The position numbers and the translations under genes were made by a program. From contig NZ_RBCJ01000002.1 of assembly GCF_003626755.1 (NCBI RefSeq), positions 1,116,001-1,180,000 of the forward strand: a stretch of 64,000 nt of DNA, in the 5' to 3' direction. The stretch is from Ulvibacterium marinum (GTDB lineage: Bacteria > Bacteroidota > Bacteroidia > Flavobacteriales > Flavobacteriaceae). Of this stretch, positions 44,661 to 54,153 are shown in pieces. Position 1 is the first letter of the stretch. The number at the start of each line of letters is the position of its first letter. Under the pieces are notes generated by a model. That model saw nothing but the letters and a program-made list of their open reading frames with translations. It was not told the DNA's origin and made no database searches.

Positions 44661-45416
44661 TTATTCCAACCATAACTTGAAATCCCTTACTCTTTCCCTA
44701 CTCACTATAATCTCTTGCCCATTATATCGTTTCAATTTAATTTTTAACCGCGAATTGGTATAGGAAACGATGTCCTGGATGTGCTTTATATTGATGTAGA
44801 ACTTTCTGCTTACCCGAAAGAAGGTCTGAGGCTCAAGTTCTGTTTCCAAATTTTCCAAGGTGGTCTCCAACAAATAATTCCTACCATCCGAGGTCGCGGC
44901 ATAGGTTCCTTTGTTTTCACTATAAAAACATTCTACCTCGTCTGCATTAATAATTTTAAGATGTTGTCCAACCTTTGTGGTAAATCTCTTTTTATATTCC
45001 CGTTCCAAGGGGTCCATTAATAATTTTTTGATGTCGTCAAAATCCAAGGTCAGTTTTTGGGATTTCGGTTTTAGTGCCCTGAATTTTTTTACCGCTTGTT
45101 CCAATTCTTCATCATCAATGGGTTTCAGCAAGTAGTCGATACTATTCAACTTAAATGCCTGTAAGGCATATTCGTCATATGCAGTGGTGAAAATAATGGC
45201 ACTTTGCACCTCAACATGTTCGAAAATCTCAAAGGAAAGTCCATCAGCAAGTTGAATGTCCAAAAAAATCAAATCCGGATGTTTATTGTCCTGAAACCAC
45301 CGGATGGATTCTTCCACTGAGTGCAGCATCACGGATGCCTCAACATCCAGGTTCTTTAAAAGTCGTGAAAGTCTTCTTGCTGCCGGTTTTTCGTCCTCAA
45401 TGATGATTGCTTCCAT
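44661..45416 (-). CDS. LytTR-family response regulator
   Basis: The protein has 251 residues. The receiver domain has the acidic pocket IIEDEKPAARR, phospho-acceptor D53 in LIFLDIQLADG, the switch Thr in IIFTTAYDEYA and K in LLKPIDDEEL. The C-terminal LytTR DNA-binding domain carries VGQHLKIINADEVECFYSE and ETTLENLETELEPQTFFRVS. It is the last gene of the operon that begins with the 2TM-containing LytS-type kinase at 48015, with three 2TM genes between. The kinase is its likely partner. Confidence 0.95.
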   Translation of the reverse strand: MEAIIIEDEKPAARRLSRLLKNLDVEASVMLHSVEESIRWFQDNKHPDLIFLDIQLADGLSFEIFEHVEVQSAIIFTTAYDEYALQAFKLNSIDYLLKPIDDEELEQAVKKFRALKPKSQKLTLDFDDIKKLLMDPLEREYKKRFTTKVGQHLKIINADEVECFYSENKGTYAATSDGRNYLLETTLENLETELEPQTFFRVSRKFYINIKHIQDIVSYTNSRLKIKLKRYNGQEIIVSRERVRDFKLWLE

Positions 45417-45461
45417 AAATCTTATCTTCTCTGTTATTTTTTGGCATTACTGTTCTTCTTT

Positions 45462-45815
45462 TCATTCATCTTCGGCATCCATATATTTTTGAATTTGACG
45501 TTCTTCCCAATCCCTTATGAACTTTGGTTTTAAGTTCTTTATAGAGAAAGGAGCAGATCTAAAAGCCAAAAGCCCGTGGATAATGAGCCCCAACCCCCAT
45601 AGAACAGGAGTTAAAATGATATTCAATGTAAACCAATCCAAAAAATCCTGATTCCCAATTCCCTGTAAGACCATATAATTAAATGCGTACCCCTTGAAAA
45701 CAAACAACAGTACATTGGCAATAATATAAACACTTAGGTGTCCGTAAAAATCCTTTATTCTATCTACTCTTTTTTTTGCCTTGGCAAATTTTTCCGAAGG
45801 ATATGCTTCCATCAT
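45462..45815 (-). CDS. 2TM-domain protein
   Basis: The protein has 117 residues. It follows the 2TM pattern: a conserved amphipathic start (FAKAKKRVDRIKDFYGHLSVY), first helix, a longer 25-residue loop than its siblings, a second helix with WGLGLIIHGLLAF, and a tail ending DWEERQIQKYMD. Both ends should be cytoplasmic. It lies 45 bp before the LytTR gene and 14 bp after the next 2TM gene. The extended insert (FRSAPFSIKNLKPKF) makes it the most divergent of the four copies here. Confidence 0.88.
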   Translation of the reverse strand: MMEAYPSEKFAKAKKRVDRIKDFYGHLSVYIIANVLLFVFKGYAFNYMVLQGIGNQDFLDWFTLNIILTPVLWGLGLIIHGLLAFRSAPFSIKNLKPKFIRDWEERQIQKYMDAEDE

Positions 45816-45829
45816 TTTGGTTTTAAAAT

Positions 45830-46159
45830 TTATCTATATTTTTCAGCTTCCCTTTTATCTTCCTCCATATACTTTTGTATCTGTCTTTCTTCCCATTCCT
45901 TGCTGAAAAATGGGTTGTATGAAAACACTTTCATGGCGTGGAACGCTAGTCCTATTCCCCAGAAAAACCAGACTGCGAATGTGCCAAAATCCCAAAAGGT
46001 TTCTCCAAAGGCCTCTCCATCGCTCATATCCCGAACGATTTTCATGGTACTTATAAATAGATTCACTACTACATACGATGCCAAATGCCAATAAAACCCC
46101 TTTAGCTCCTCGACCCTCTTTTTAGCCTTTATTTGTTTGTCCAGATATTTTGTGTCCAT
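45830..46159 (-). CDS. 2TM-domain protein
   Basis: The protein has 109 residues: AKKRVEELKGFYWHLASYVV, a first helix, a loop with DMSDGEAFGETFWDFG, a second helix with FFWGIGLAFHAMKVF, then YNPFFSKEWEERQIQKYME. The pattern is the 2TM domain found mainly in Bacteroidota, alone or at the end of LytS-type kinases. Its role is unknown; a sensor or adaptor function is inferred from position. The gaps to its neighbours are 49 and 14 bp. Confidence 0.9.
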   Translation of the reverse strand: MDTKYLDKQIKAKKRVEELKGFYWHLASYVVVNLFISTMKIVRDMSDGEAFGETFWDFGTFAVWFFWGIGLAFHAMKVFSYNPFFSKEWEERQIQKYMEEDKREAEKYR

Positions 46160-46208
46160 TGTAATTTATTGATAAGTTTTTACTCATTTTCCTTGCATAG
46201 GCATTCTG

Positions 46209-46511
46209 CTATTCCCAGCGATCCCTATTATCGTCTTTCTTCATGAACTCCTTTATTTTTCGTTCTTCCCAATCCCTTCCAAAAAATGGATTCAACCCAA
46301 AAGTTTTCGCCGCTTGAAATATAAGCCCGATACCCCAACCAAAGGCGGCCCATAAAAACCACATATAACGCCATTGGTCCAAGTAGTAGTTTATGGCAGC
46401 CAAAAGACTAATGACGATTACATATGATACTAAACTGGTATAGAATTTTTTAATCTCTTCTACCTTTTCCTTTGCTTTAAGATATTTATTCTCTTTATCC
46501 ATATCTCCCAT
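46209..46511 (-). CDS. 2TM-domain protein
   Basis: The protein has 100 residues and is the closest of the stand-alone copies to a minimal 2TM domain: AKEKVEEIKKFYTSLVSYVIV, helix 1, a short loop, FGWGIGLIFQAAKTF, then LNPFFGRDWEERKIKEFMKK. A Gln replaces the His found after the second helix in the other copies. It is 172 bp downstream of the kinase gene, so a separate promoter in that gap is possible. Confidence 0.9.
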   Translation of the reverse strand: MGDMDKENKYLKAKEKVEEIKKFYTSLVSYVIVISLLAAINYYLDQWRYMWFLWAAFGWGIGLIFQAAKTFGLNPFFGRDWEERKIKEFMKKDDNRDRWE

Positions 46512-46683
46512 TTTGTTTTGATTTTTACTTGAACCAAATTTCCGGCAATCGTCTTACTTTTCCAGATCTTATGTTCCGAATTGTATTTTTTTCAGGATGA
46601 ATTGGGTTTTACTTTGCCAGACACCTACTTCTGTGCTTACCGCCTATAGTACTCCAATTAGGTAAACCCATAAGGAACACGGG

Positions 46684-48015
46684 TTAAAAATTCTCATCCT
46701 CCATAAACTTGCGCATTTTTTTCTCCTCCCAGCGTTTTCCCCAAATAGGATTGTATCCAAATGCTTCCATCCCATGGCCAACAACTCCTAATCCCCAAAA
46801 AACAAGAGGGAAAAACACCCAGGGGAAATCTGTGGTCCTATAATTAAGATAGGCTAGAAAGGGAAGCACAATGCAATAGGATATAAGATTACCGTAGAAG
46901 CCTTTAATGGCCTCTACCCTTTCCTTGGCTTTTTTATATCTTTTGTCCTCTATATAACTTTTTTGTGTTTCCATAACGGAAACTTGTTTAGTTAACATGG
47001 GTAGGCTAACACTAAAATCCGAGGCCGATTTCTGAATGTTCACTTCCCTGTTCGTAAGTATACCATACCTCTGTTGAATATTGCGCAATCCCACACCACT
47101 ACTCTTTTTTACCACCTGTTTTTCTTGAAGGTTATTGCTAACTACCAATTTGTTATCTTTTTCGTACACCCGAATACGTAATGGTTTGGAAGCCGTAACC
47201 ACGTTGTGCTTGACGGCATTTTCCAATAGCAATTGCAACGATAATGGTACAATTTTGGCCTCCGGGTCATTTCCGGTTTCTGGAATATCAAAAATTATAC
47301 TGTCTTCAAAACGCATCTTTAAAAGCCGTATATAGGTTCGGGCAAATTGAAGCTCTTCATCCACAGAAACGAGGTCTTTGTTCTTTTGCTCCAATACATA
47401 ACGATAGACCTTGGAAAGGGAAGTGGTGAATTTCTGTGCTTGATCGGGATCTTCTTCAATTAAGCTGGTCAACACATTTAGGCTATTGAACAAAAAATGG
47501 GGATCCAATTGATTCTTAAGCGCATCGAATTTGGCCGATGCGGTACCTGCAATTACTTTTTGTTCCTTTACCTTCTTTTCCTGTAGTGCCTTGTAGAAGT
47601 AAATGGCATGAAAAAAAATGGAGATTACTATGGTTATCAACAACGAAATTGCATAATAAATGGCCTTTTCCCCTTCTAAAAAATTATTCCAGTTCTCACC
47701 TTCAAAGACCGTGAAAATAAGTACCCTCATGCCAAAAATACCCAGCATGGTAAGTGCTACTCCGCCTGTAGCCCCAAGGACCAATCTATACCTTGCGTAC
47801 TTTTTCCAAACTACTTTGTTGTTCAAATAATCGAAAAAGGCACCGTTCAACAAGGTAAGCGCAATGGCAAAAAGTAGATTATACCCTATTTCCTTAAAAA
47901 GCGTCCGGTCAAAATAAAGCTGTGTTCCGGCAAGTAAATCCAATCCTATTTGGATACCCGCCAGAACAATGCCTATTAATAATCCTACTGCTACTAATTT
48001 GCTCCAATACTTCAT
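46684..48015 (-). CDS. LytS-type sensor histidine kinase with C-terminal 2TM domain
   Basis: The protein has 443 residues. Four transmembrane helices (about 1-145) are followed by a His_kinase domain with the phospho-acceptor motif LDPHFLFNSLNVL, then an HATPase domain (LLLENAVKHN, GVGLRNIQQRYG). The last 90 residues are a complete 2TM domain: AKERVEAIKGFYGNLISY, helix, WGLGVVGHGMEAFGYNP, RWEEKKMRKFMED. The kinase therefore has membrane segments at both ends. It is the first of five operon genes including three more 2TM proteins and a LytTR regulator. The signal is unknown. Confidence 0.95.
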   Translation of the reverse strand: MKYWSKLVAVGLLIGIVLAGIQIGLDLLAGTQLYFDRTLFKEIGYNLLFAIALTLLNGAFFDYLNNKVVWKKYARYRLVLGATGGVALTMLGIFGMRVLIFTVFEGENWNNFLEGEKAIYYAISLLITIVISIFFHAIYFYKALQEKKVKEQKVIAGTASAKFDALKNQLDPHFLFNSLNVLTSLIEEDPDQAQKFTTSLSKVYRYVLEQKNKDLVSVDEELQFARTYIRLLKMRFEDSIIFDIPETGNDPEAKIVPLSLQLLLENAVKHNVVTASKPLRIRVYEKDNKLVVSNNLQEKQVVKKSSGVGLRNIQQRYGILTNREVNIQKSASDFSVSLPMLTKQVSVMETQKSYIEDKRYKKAKERVEAIKGFYGNLISYCIVLPFLAYLNYRTTDFPWVFFPLVFWGLGVVGHGMEAFGYNPIWGKRWEEKKMRKFMEDENF

Positions 48016-48042
48016 TTGGACCTATACATATTGCCGGAAATT

Positions 48043-48666
48043 CTATTTCCCGCAGTTTTCAAGGACAGTTTTTGCCCTATCCTCGCCCCAACTGGGATGA
48101 AATTCACTCTCTGGTTTAAAGTTAGCAAAAAGTTCCAACGAACGTTTTACATCAGCACAATAGGGGGTAATATCCTGCCCAAAGTATTTGGCCGAACCCA
48201 TGTCCCATTCCGCCTTGGAAAATACCACTCTTGGATTTTTAGGCGCCAATTGCAAGGCTTTTTCATAGAGTGCGGCAACTTTTCCGGACAACGTCATGCC
48301 ATAGGTAGCCCCGTCAAAAGCAATCCAAGCCGTATGTACCATGGCCTGCTGCACCAATATTTCAGGGTTGTCGGGAGAAATAACCTTGGCCATATCTATG
48401 TACTCCTGGGCTTTTCCCAACAATTGGCCCACTTTTTCCTTGTCCTTTTCCCCAAAGGCAGCCACTGTGTTTACCTGTGCTGCATAATAGTGAGGTAACC
48501 AATTGTCCATTTCCACAGATGCAATTCGCTCAAACATATTGGAAGCCTCCATTGTTTTTTGTTCGCCCCATAGTTGAAATGCCCTTTGCATTCCCTTGGT
48601 ATATTGGTCTTGTGCCACGGAATTTAGGGATACCATTAATGTTGCAATTACAATTACGTTTTTCAT
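48043..48666 (-). CDS. Exported TPR-like protein
   Basis: The protein has 207 residues with a signal peptide ending SVAQ. It has helical repeats of TPR type: AFQLWGEQKTMEASNMFERI, AQEYIDMAKVISPDNPEIL and ALYEKALQLAPKNPRVVFSK. No catalytic motif is seen. It lies 27 bp upstream of the 2TM-kinase gene on the same strand and may begin that operon. Its role is unknown; periplasmic scaffolding is one possibility. Confidence 0.85.
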   Translation of the reverse strand: MKNVIVIATLMVSLNSVAQDQYTKGMQRAFQLWGEQKTMEASNMFERIASVEMDNWLPHYYAAQVNTVAAFGEKDKEKVGQLLGKAQEYIDMAKVISPDNPEILVQQAMVHTAWIAFDGATYGMTLSGKVAALYEKALQLAPKNPRVVFSKAEWDMGSAKYFGQDITPYCADVKRSLELFANFKPESEFHPSWGEDRAKTVLENCGK

Positions 48667-48800
48667 AATTTATAGTTTTAGAGTTTAATGACCCAAATCT
48701 GAGGTAAACCAACAATTCCGTAAAAAAAGAAGTACCGAGTTGTTGTAACAAAGGGATGGGTTGTAAAAAATAACCCTACCTTCGCCGCTTATTCATTTTT

Positions 48801-50108
48801 ATGACATTCAAAGACTTAGGTATTGCACCACCTTTATTAAGGGCCGTAGAGGAAGAAGGTTATCACACCCCTACCCCCATTCAACAAAAAGCTATCCCTA
48901 TTTTATTACGCGGAAAAGATCTATTGGGTGTGGCCCAGACGGGTACCGGTAAAACCGCGGCATTTGGCATACCGATCTTACATCACCTGTTCAATGGGCA
49001 AAACGGAGAACGTGGAAAACGTCGTATCAAGGCATTGATAGTAACCCCTACACGAGAATTGGCCATACAGATCGGAGAAAGTTTTACAGCCTATGGAAAG
49101 TTTACGAGCATCAGGAATACCGTAATCTTTGGGGGTGTAAAACAAGGTAGACAAACACGGGAGCTGCAGCGTGGTGTGGATATATTGGTCGCCACACCAG
49201 GTCGGTTATTAGACCTTATGAACCAGGGATATATTTCCCTTCGTGATATCCAATATGCCGTCTTGGACGAGGCAGATCAAATGCTGGATATGGGCTTCAT
49301 CCACGATATCAAAAAAATAATCGCCAAACTCCCGTCAAAAAGGCAATCGCTGTTCTTTTCGGCCACGATGCCCAGGGATATTGTAGAACTTTCACGAAAG
49401 ATCTTAGGAGATTTTGAACGTGTAGCGGTAAAGCCAGAACAAGCCACCGCTGAAAAAGTAGAGCAAGGAGTCTTCTTTATTAGCAAAAGGCACAAGCCAA
49501 AACTATTGGTCCATCTTTTGAAGGAAAAGCCTACCGACTCAGTTCTAGTATTTTCCAGAACCAAACACGGAGCTAATAAAATTGTAAAAAAACTAGCTCA
49601 GGCCGATATCCCTTCAGCTGCCATACATGGAAACAAATCCCAGACCGCACGACAAAAAGCGCTAGGCGATTTTAAGGACGGCCGGTTAAAGGTATTGATC
49701 GCAACGGATATTGCAGCACGTGGAATCGATGTAGACCAACTTTCATTAGTCATCAATTACGATCTTCCCAATGTTCCGGAAACCTACGTGCACCGGATTG
49801 GAAGAACAGGCCGAGCGAATGCAAGTGGCATAGCGCTATCTTTTTGCGATAGCGAAGAGCGGCCCTATTTAAAGGATATTGAAAAACTCATTAAACAAGC
49901 AGTTCCTCGGATGCCGGAACATCCCTTTGTTGACGATGAACCCGAGGAAGCGAAAAAGGAACATAATCAACGATCACCAAAAAACAACAATCGGAACAAA
50001 AATCGGAACAAAAGACGAAGACCTCCCAAGAGGTCAGGTCATAGAAGTGGTAATTCTCAAAATCACAGAAGAAATCATTCCAACAATAGCTCTGGCCGAA
50101 ATAACTAG
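48801..50108 (+). CDS. DEAD-box RNA helicase, RhlE-like
   Basis: The protein has 435 residues with all core motifs: TPIQQKAIP (Q motif), AQTGTGKT with K51 (motif I), PTRELAIQ (Ia), DEAD at residues 156-159 (motif II), SATMP (III), ARGIDVDQL (V) and HRIGRTGRA (VI). The last 60 residues are Asn/Arg/Lys-rich ([18 protein letters not shown]), a typical RNA-binding tail. It unwinds RNA in ribosome assembly or cold adaptation. It is convergent with the GH10-like gene, with only 12 bp between stops. Confidence 0.96.
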   Translation: MTFKDLGIAPPLLRAVEEEGYHTPTPIQQKAIPILLRGKDLLGVAQTGTGKTAAFGIPILHHLFNGQNGERGKRRIKALIVTPTRELAIQIGESFTAYGKFTSIRNTVIFGGVKQGRQTRELQRGVDILVATPGRLLDLMNQGYISLRDIQYAVLDEADQMLDMGFIHDIKKIIAKLPSKRQSLFFSATMPRDIVELSRKILGDFERVAVKPEQATAEKVEQGVFFISKRHKPKLLVHLLKEKPTDSVLVFSRTKHGANKIVKKLAQADIPSAAIHGNKSQTARQKALGDFKDGRLKVLIATDIAARGIDVDQLSLVINYDLPNVPETYVHRIGRTGRANASGIALSFCDSEERPYLKDIEKLIKQAVPRMPEHPFVDDEPEEAKKEHNQRSPKNNNRNKNRNKRRRPPKRSGHRSGNSQNHRRNHSNNSSGRNN

Positions 50109-50120
50109 AAGTTCATATCC

Positions 50121-51221
50121 CTAATCAGAATAGTTCAGATGAATGGCTTTTTCAAGCGCTTCCCAGTGGGCATCCGTCATTCTACCTGGTGTAAAGAGGC
50201 ATATGCCCTTGGCTCCGTTTTCCATTGATTCTCGAATGGCGTCGCCCAACTCCTCGGGCAATAACCCATGTCCTTCGGGATCCTCTTCATGAGCCTTTTC
50301 TTCGGGCCTCGGACAAATAAACAGACCACTGTACACGGGCCTGTCGGGCACCGCAGCGGTTTCCTCCTTCACTACACTTCCGATCCATAGGGTATTGCCC
50401 ATATAAAAGTCATTGTAGTTCATAGGGAAAAATGCATCCAGATTCCAAGTATTCCATTCTTGACGGACCAGTTTTTTGGCAATGGAAGGGCCCGGAAAAA
50501 CAGCCGCATTAATTTTTTTATTCTTTCTATGGACCATTTCGGCCAAATGATTGACCAATTTTGAGACAACATCATATCGGTACTGCTTCCATTCCCCAAT
50601 TTGGGAAGGATCTTCCACTTTTTTAATGTCAATACCACTTTTATCCTTAAAATCCGAGGTACAGGTATCGCAATAACAAAAATCATACTGTGGAAATTCC
50701 CTATCCTGTATAAGACCATATTTCTCCCATAGTCCACGGGCCAGAATAACGTCCGGAAAACGGATATAATCCAAATGAATTCCATCCACTTCGGGGATAT
50801 CGGCTATACTTTCATACAGATCCGAAAGGTATTGATATACCTCCTCCTTATTTGGACAAAGAAATTTATAGTAGGAAACATAAGGTTGTTTATCATATGC
50901 CGATTCGCCCAATCCGCTTACGCCGTACCATTCGGGTTTCAATTCGGGATCTCCTTGAACCATGGTTGGAATCCAAGTGTGGAATTCCATTTGGGCCTCT
51001 TTCACCAGGCCACCGACCCTTTTATAGGTTTCCGGATCATGCCCCCCATTGTAAAGAAGTCCATCTATCCCTCTTTTTTTAAGTCCTAAAAACGTTTCGC
51101 GGAGCTCGGAATCTGTAGCTTCTCCAGGCCCTCCCATCCATGCATATACTGGTATTTTTGATTTTTGGGCTATACCGGAAAAGGAAATTATGAGTAGGAA
51201 TAGAATACAAAAGCGCCTCAT
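50121..51221 (-). CDS. Exported GH10-like (GHL) glycoside hydrolase
   Basis: The protein has 366 residues with a signal peptide ending GIAQ. It forms a TIM-barrel-like protein: IPVYAWMGGPGEATD, LLYNGG, DGIHLDYIRFPD (candidate acidic catalytic region), INAAVFPGP and FFPMNYNDFY. A CYCDTC cluster in the middle could bind metal or form disulphides. The family is annotated as family 10 glycosylhydrolase-like, without a proven substrate. It is probably periplasmic or extracellular. It follows the two-component pair on the same strand by 39 bp. Confidence 0.85.
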   Translation of the reverse strand: MRRFCILFLLIISFSGIAQKSKIPVYAWMGGPGEATDSELRETFLGLKKRGIDGLLYNGGHDPETYKRVGGLVKEAQMEFHTWIPTMVQGDPELKPEWYGVSGLGESAYDKQPYVSYYKFLCPNKEEVYQYLSDLYESIADIPEVDGIHLDYIRFPDVILARGLWEKYGLIQDREFPQYDFCYCDTCTSDFKDKSGIDIKKVEDPSQIGEWKQYRYDVVSKLVNHLAEMVHRKNKKINAAVFPGPSIAKKLVRQEWNTWNLDAFFPMNYNDFYMGNTLWIGSVVKEETAAVPDRPVYSGLFICPRPEEKAHEEDPEGHGLLPEELGDAIRESMENGAKGICLFTPGRMTDAHWEALEKAIHLNYSD

Positions 51222-51260
51222 TTATTGCTATTTTGGAATACGCACAAGTTAGGTAATTTT

Positions 51261-51998
51261 CTAAATGGTATGAAGACGTCCTAGCAAAAACTCACGTTGT
51301 GATTTGCTAAAGGGAATTACTATTCGACCGATTTCCAAATGGCTCTCGCCTACGACATCCAGTTTGCCTATATTCACCATATAGGAACGGTGCACTCTTA
51401 CAAACTTTGATGACGGAAGCCTTTCATGCATAGTTTTAAGAGTACTTGTCAATACATAGTTGCCAGTGGTTGTAAAAATGGTACAATAATTCCGGTCAGC
51501 TTCTATGTAAAGAATATCATCGAGCAACAATTTTGCCATCTTACCATTATGTCTAACAAAAATTCGGTCGTCCAAGATTTGAAGATCCATTTTCTCCCCA
51601 AATTCTTTTTTTCCTTCATTCTCCCTTAACCGTTCAACCGCCAAAGCAATAGTTCGCTGTAGATTCAATTTGTTAAAAGGCTTGGTAATAAAAGCTAGGG
51701 GACGAGTCTCCTTAGCTCTTAAAAAAGAAGCCTCATCCGTATTTGCCGTAAGATATATAATCGGAATATCCATTTTCTTTTGTATGGTCTGGGCCGTCTG
51801 CACGCCATCCAAGGCTCCCCTAAGGTTAATATCCATTAGTATGATATCCGGAGGGTTGACGTTGGTATTTAGAATGGCCTCCTCACCCCTAGTTTCAATG
51901 CCGGTAACCTCATAGCCTAGATTAGTCAATTGCAATGAAATATTGGCCGCTATGATCATATCGTCCTCAACCACTAAAATTCTGGTTTTTTCTGTCAT
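51261..51998 (-). CDS. LytTR-family response regulator
   Basis: The protein has 245 residues: receiver with VVEDDMIIAANI, D56 in IILMDINLRGALDG, and K in FITKPFNKLNL; then a LytTR domain with ILYIEADRNYCTIFTTTG and SSKFVRVHRSYMVNIGKLD. The start is 2 nt after the stop of the sensor kinase gene, so they are a pair. LytTR output with this TPR/HisKA_2 kinase is a common Bacteroidota combination. The divergent six-gene cluster at 54154 is the nearest possible target. Confidence 0.95.
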   Translation of the reverse strand: MTEKTRILVVEDDMIIAANISLQLTNLGYEVTGIETRGEEAILNTNVNPPDIILMDINLRGALDGVQTAQTIQKKMDIPIIYLTANTDEASFLRAKETRPLAFITKPFNKLNLQRTIALAVERLRENEGKKEFGEKMDLQILDDRIFVRHNGKMAKLLLDDILYIEADRNYCTIFTTTGNYVLTSTLKTMHERLPSSKFVRVHRSYMVNIGKLDVVGESHLEIGRIVIPFSKSQREFLLGRLHTI

Positions 51999-52000
51999 TG

Positions 52001-53962
52001 TTATGCTGCTTTAATATATTGGAACTCAAAAGAAATTAGGGTTCCTTTGTCAATGGTAATGTTAATTTTCCCATCCAACTGTTGGGTCAGCAATTGGATA
52101 AGCCGAGTTCCAAAACCAGAACCCTGCATTTTGTCAAAACTTGTATTGCCCACCCCGTTATCTGCCACTTTCATATATAATTGTGGGCCCTTTCTCTTTA
52201 ATCCGATCCGTATGGTTCCTTTCTCTTTTTTGGGAAATGCGTGTTTTAGGGAATTTGTCAAAAGTTCATTTACAATAAGACCAATTGGAATTGCAGTGTC
52301 CACGTCAAGTTCCAACCGATCCATTTCAAATAGCACCTTTACTTGATTCTCCACTCCGAAGGCATCCAAAACATAATTGGCCAAATTTTCAAAATATCCT
52401 TTCATTTCAATCGAGGATAGACTCTTGCCCTGATAGAGGTTTTGATGGATCATACTCATGCTATGCACCCTATTTTGACTTTCCTGCATGGTCTCTACAA
52501 TCTTGGGGTCATTGATTTCAGCGGATTGGAGAGCCAATAAACTGGATACGATTTCCAGATTGTTCTTAACCCGGTGGTGAATCTCTTTCAATAAAAATTC
52601 CTTTTCCCGATTCTGTTGCTGGAGCAACTTGTTTTTCTTCACGTTGTTCTGAATGGCCTTATAGGACAAAAAGAGCAGCAACAGCAATAGACCGGAGATA
52701 ATGATCACCATGGTTTGTCTGGAACGTTGTTTTTTTATTTCGGTTTCCTGTAGTTGAATGGTGCCTTCCTTGGTCATTACATCAAATTCCGTTTTGAGCA
52801 AGGAGATTCGCTGATCGGCCTCGGCGGTAAAAATTCGATTCTTCAAAATGTCATATTCCGCAAATGCCTGATACGCCTCCTTATAATTATGATTCCCTGC
52901 ATACGCCTTTCCCAATGTCTCGTAGGCTTGGCTTAAGTAATACTCATCTCCAAAATCCGAAGTGGCCACCTCAATACATTTGTTGAGGCTTTCGATAGCG
53001 GATATATATTTCCCCTGTAAATTTTGCAATTTCCCAATAGAAAGCCATGAGCGCATGACCATGAAGTTATTTTCAAGAAAATGAGCATATTTCAGGGCAT
53101 TTTTACCCGCACGTTCTGCCTTGTCAAATTGATTTAGGTAGGCGTACAGATCTACCAAAGAAATGTATACATCACTTAAATTATTGTAAAAACCATAGCG
53201 TTCCCCAATAGTTATGGCGTGCTCATAGTAAGTTCTGGCCTTCTCATATTCCTTTAAGGCCAAATAATTGTTGCCAACAACATAAAGGGTAAAGTCATAA
53301 TCTAGATCATTGAGATTTCGCTCTTCAAATAGCCTCAAGGATTTGAGACCATATTCCAGTCCGGTGTCAAACTTGGATTGCTTCCAAAAAAGATTACTAA
53401 GGTCACTATACGCCAGGGCTATGGCCTTCTTATCGTTAAGACTTACCCCGAGGTTTAACGATGCCACGGCATAATCCGCTGCCCTATCCAACTGTCCCCT
53501 TCGCTCAAAAACATAGCCCAGCTGTGTATTCAAAAAGGCCAAATCACTTTTGCGGACCTTCGTTTTTGCTGCGTTCAAAACTATCTCGGCACTATCCAAC
53601 TTTTCCATGCGCAAAAGAATGGATCCCTCTGTAATTTGGAATCTTCCCTCCCAAAGTGTGTCTTTTGCCTTCGAGGCCAACTGAAGTCCCTCTTTGGTAA
53701 AATCCAATGCGGTAACAAGATTACGTGTATGCCAATAGTAGGCCAGGTCATTCAGCATTTCAAACTGAAGGGAATCCGATTGGGCCTTTGGGTAGGTTTC
53801 CTCAAGAATATCCAGATAGGAAGGACCAAAGTTATCGGTGGCAACAAAAACCTTTTTGTAAGGGTTTTCTCGGTCGAGGTCAATTAATTGGGCAAAGAGT
53901 GGACCACAATTCAAAATAGAAAAGCCAAATACAAAAAATGTATTTAAAAAACGGTCTCTCAT
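52001..53962 (-). CDS. TPR-containing HisKA_2-type sensor histidine kinase
   Basis: The protein has 653 residues with a signal peptide (ending PLFAQ). Residues 30 to about 400 are TPR repeats predicted to be periplasmic, followed by a helix and one transmembrane segment (MVIIISGLLLLLLFL). The kinase core has the HisKA_2 box KEIHHRVKNNLEIVSSLL with H462/H463, then HATPase with VNELLTNSLKHAF and ADNGVG. The TPRs should sense a peptide, protein or envelope state. Divergent from the six-gene cluster across 191 bp. Confidence 0.95.
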   Translation of the reverse strand: MRDRFLNTFFVFGFSILNCGPLFAQLIDLDRENPYKKVFVATDNFGPSYLDILEETYPKAQSDSLQFEMLNDLAYYWHTRNLVTALDFTKEGLQLASKAKDTLWEGRFQITEGSILLRMEKLDSAEIVLNAAKTKVRKSDLAFLNTQLGYVFERRGQLDRAADYAVASLNLGVSLNDKKAIALAYSDLSNLFWKQSKFDTGLEYGLKSLRLFEERNLNDLDYDFTLYVVGNNYLALKEYEKARTYYEHAITIGERYGFYNNLSDVYISLVDLYAYLNQFDKAERAGKNALKYAHFLENNFMVMRSWLSIGKLQNLQGKYISAIESLNKCIEVATSDFGDEYYLSQAYETLGKAYAGNHNYKEAYQAFAEYDILKNRIFTAEADQRISLLKTEFDVMTKEGTIQLQETEIKKQRSRQTMVIIISGLLLLLLFLSYKAIQNNVKKNKLLQQQNREKEFLLKEIHHRVKNNLEIVSSLLALQSAEINDPKIVETMQESQNRVHSMSMIHQNLYQGKSLSSIEMKGYFENLANYVLDAFGVENQVKVLFEMDRLELDVDTAIPIGLIVNELLTNSLKHAFPKKEKGTIRIGLKRKGPQLYMKVADNGVGNTSFDKMQGSGFGTRLIQLLTQQLDGKINITIDKGTLISFEFQYIKAA

Positions 53963-54153
53963 TTCATGGGTTGGTCCTCACCGGGGGAAATGAGCAATGT
54001 TAAATATACAACAAAAACAGTAAATCTTGTTCGGTAAATTGTAAAGGGTCTTGGGACAAAAAAAATGCCCATTCGTCCAACGGTCCATGTTTAGCCCTTT
54101 GGAAGGATTTATTTTGGTTGTGGCCTGTTCCTTATTTAAAACGCCCAAGTATC

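Noticed and set aside
46512-46683. A possible small gene in the 172-bp gap between the kinase and the first 2TM gene.
   Set aside because: The only ATG frames are under 20 codons, with no conserved-looking sequence.
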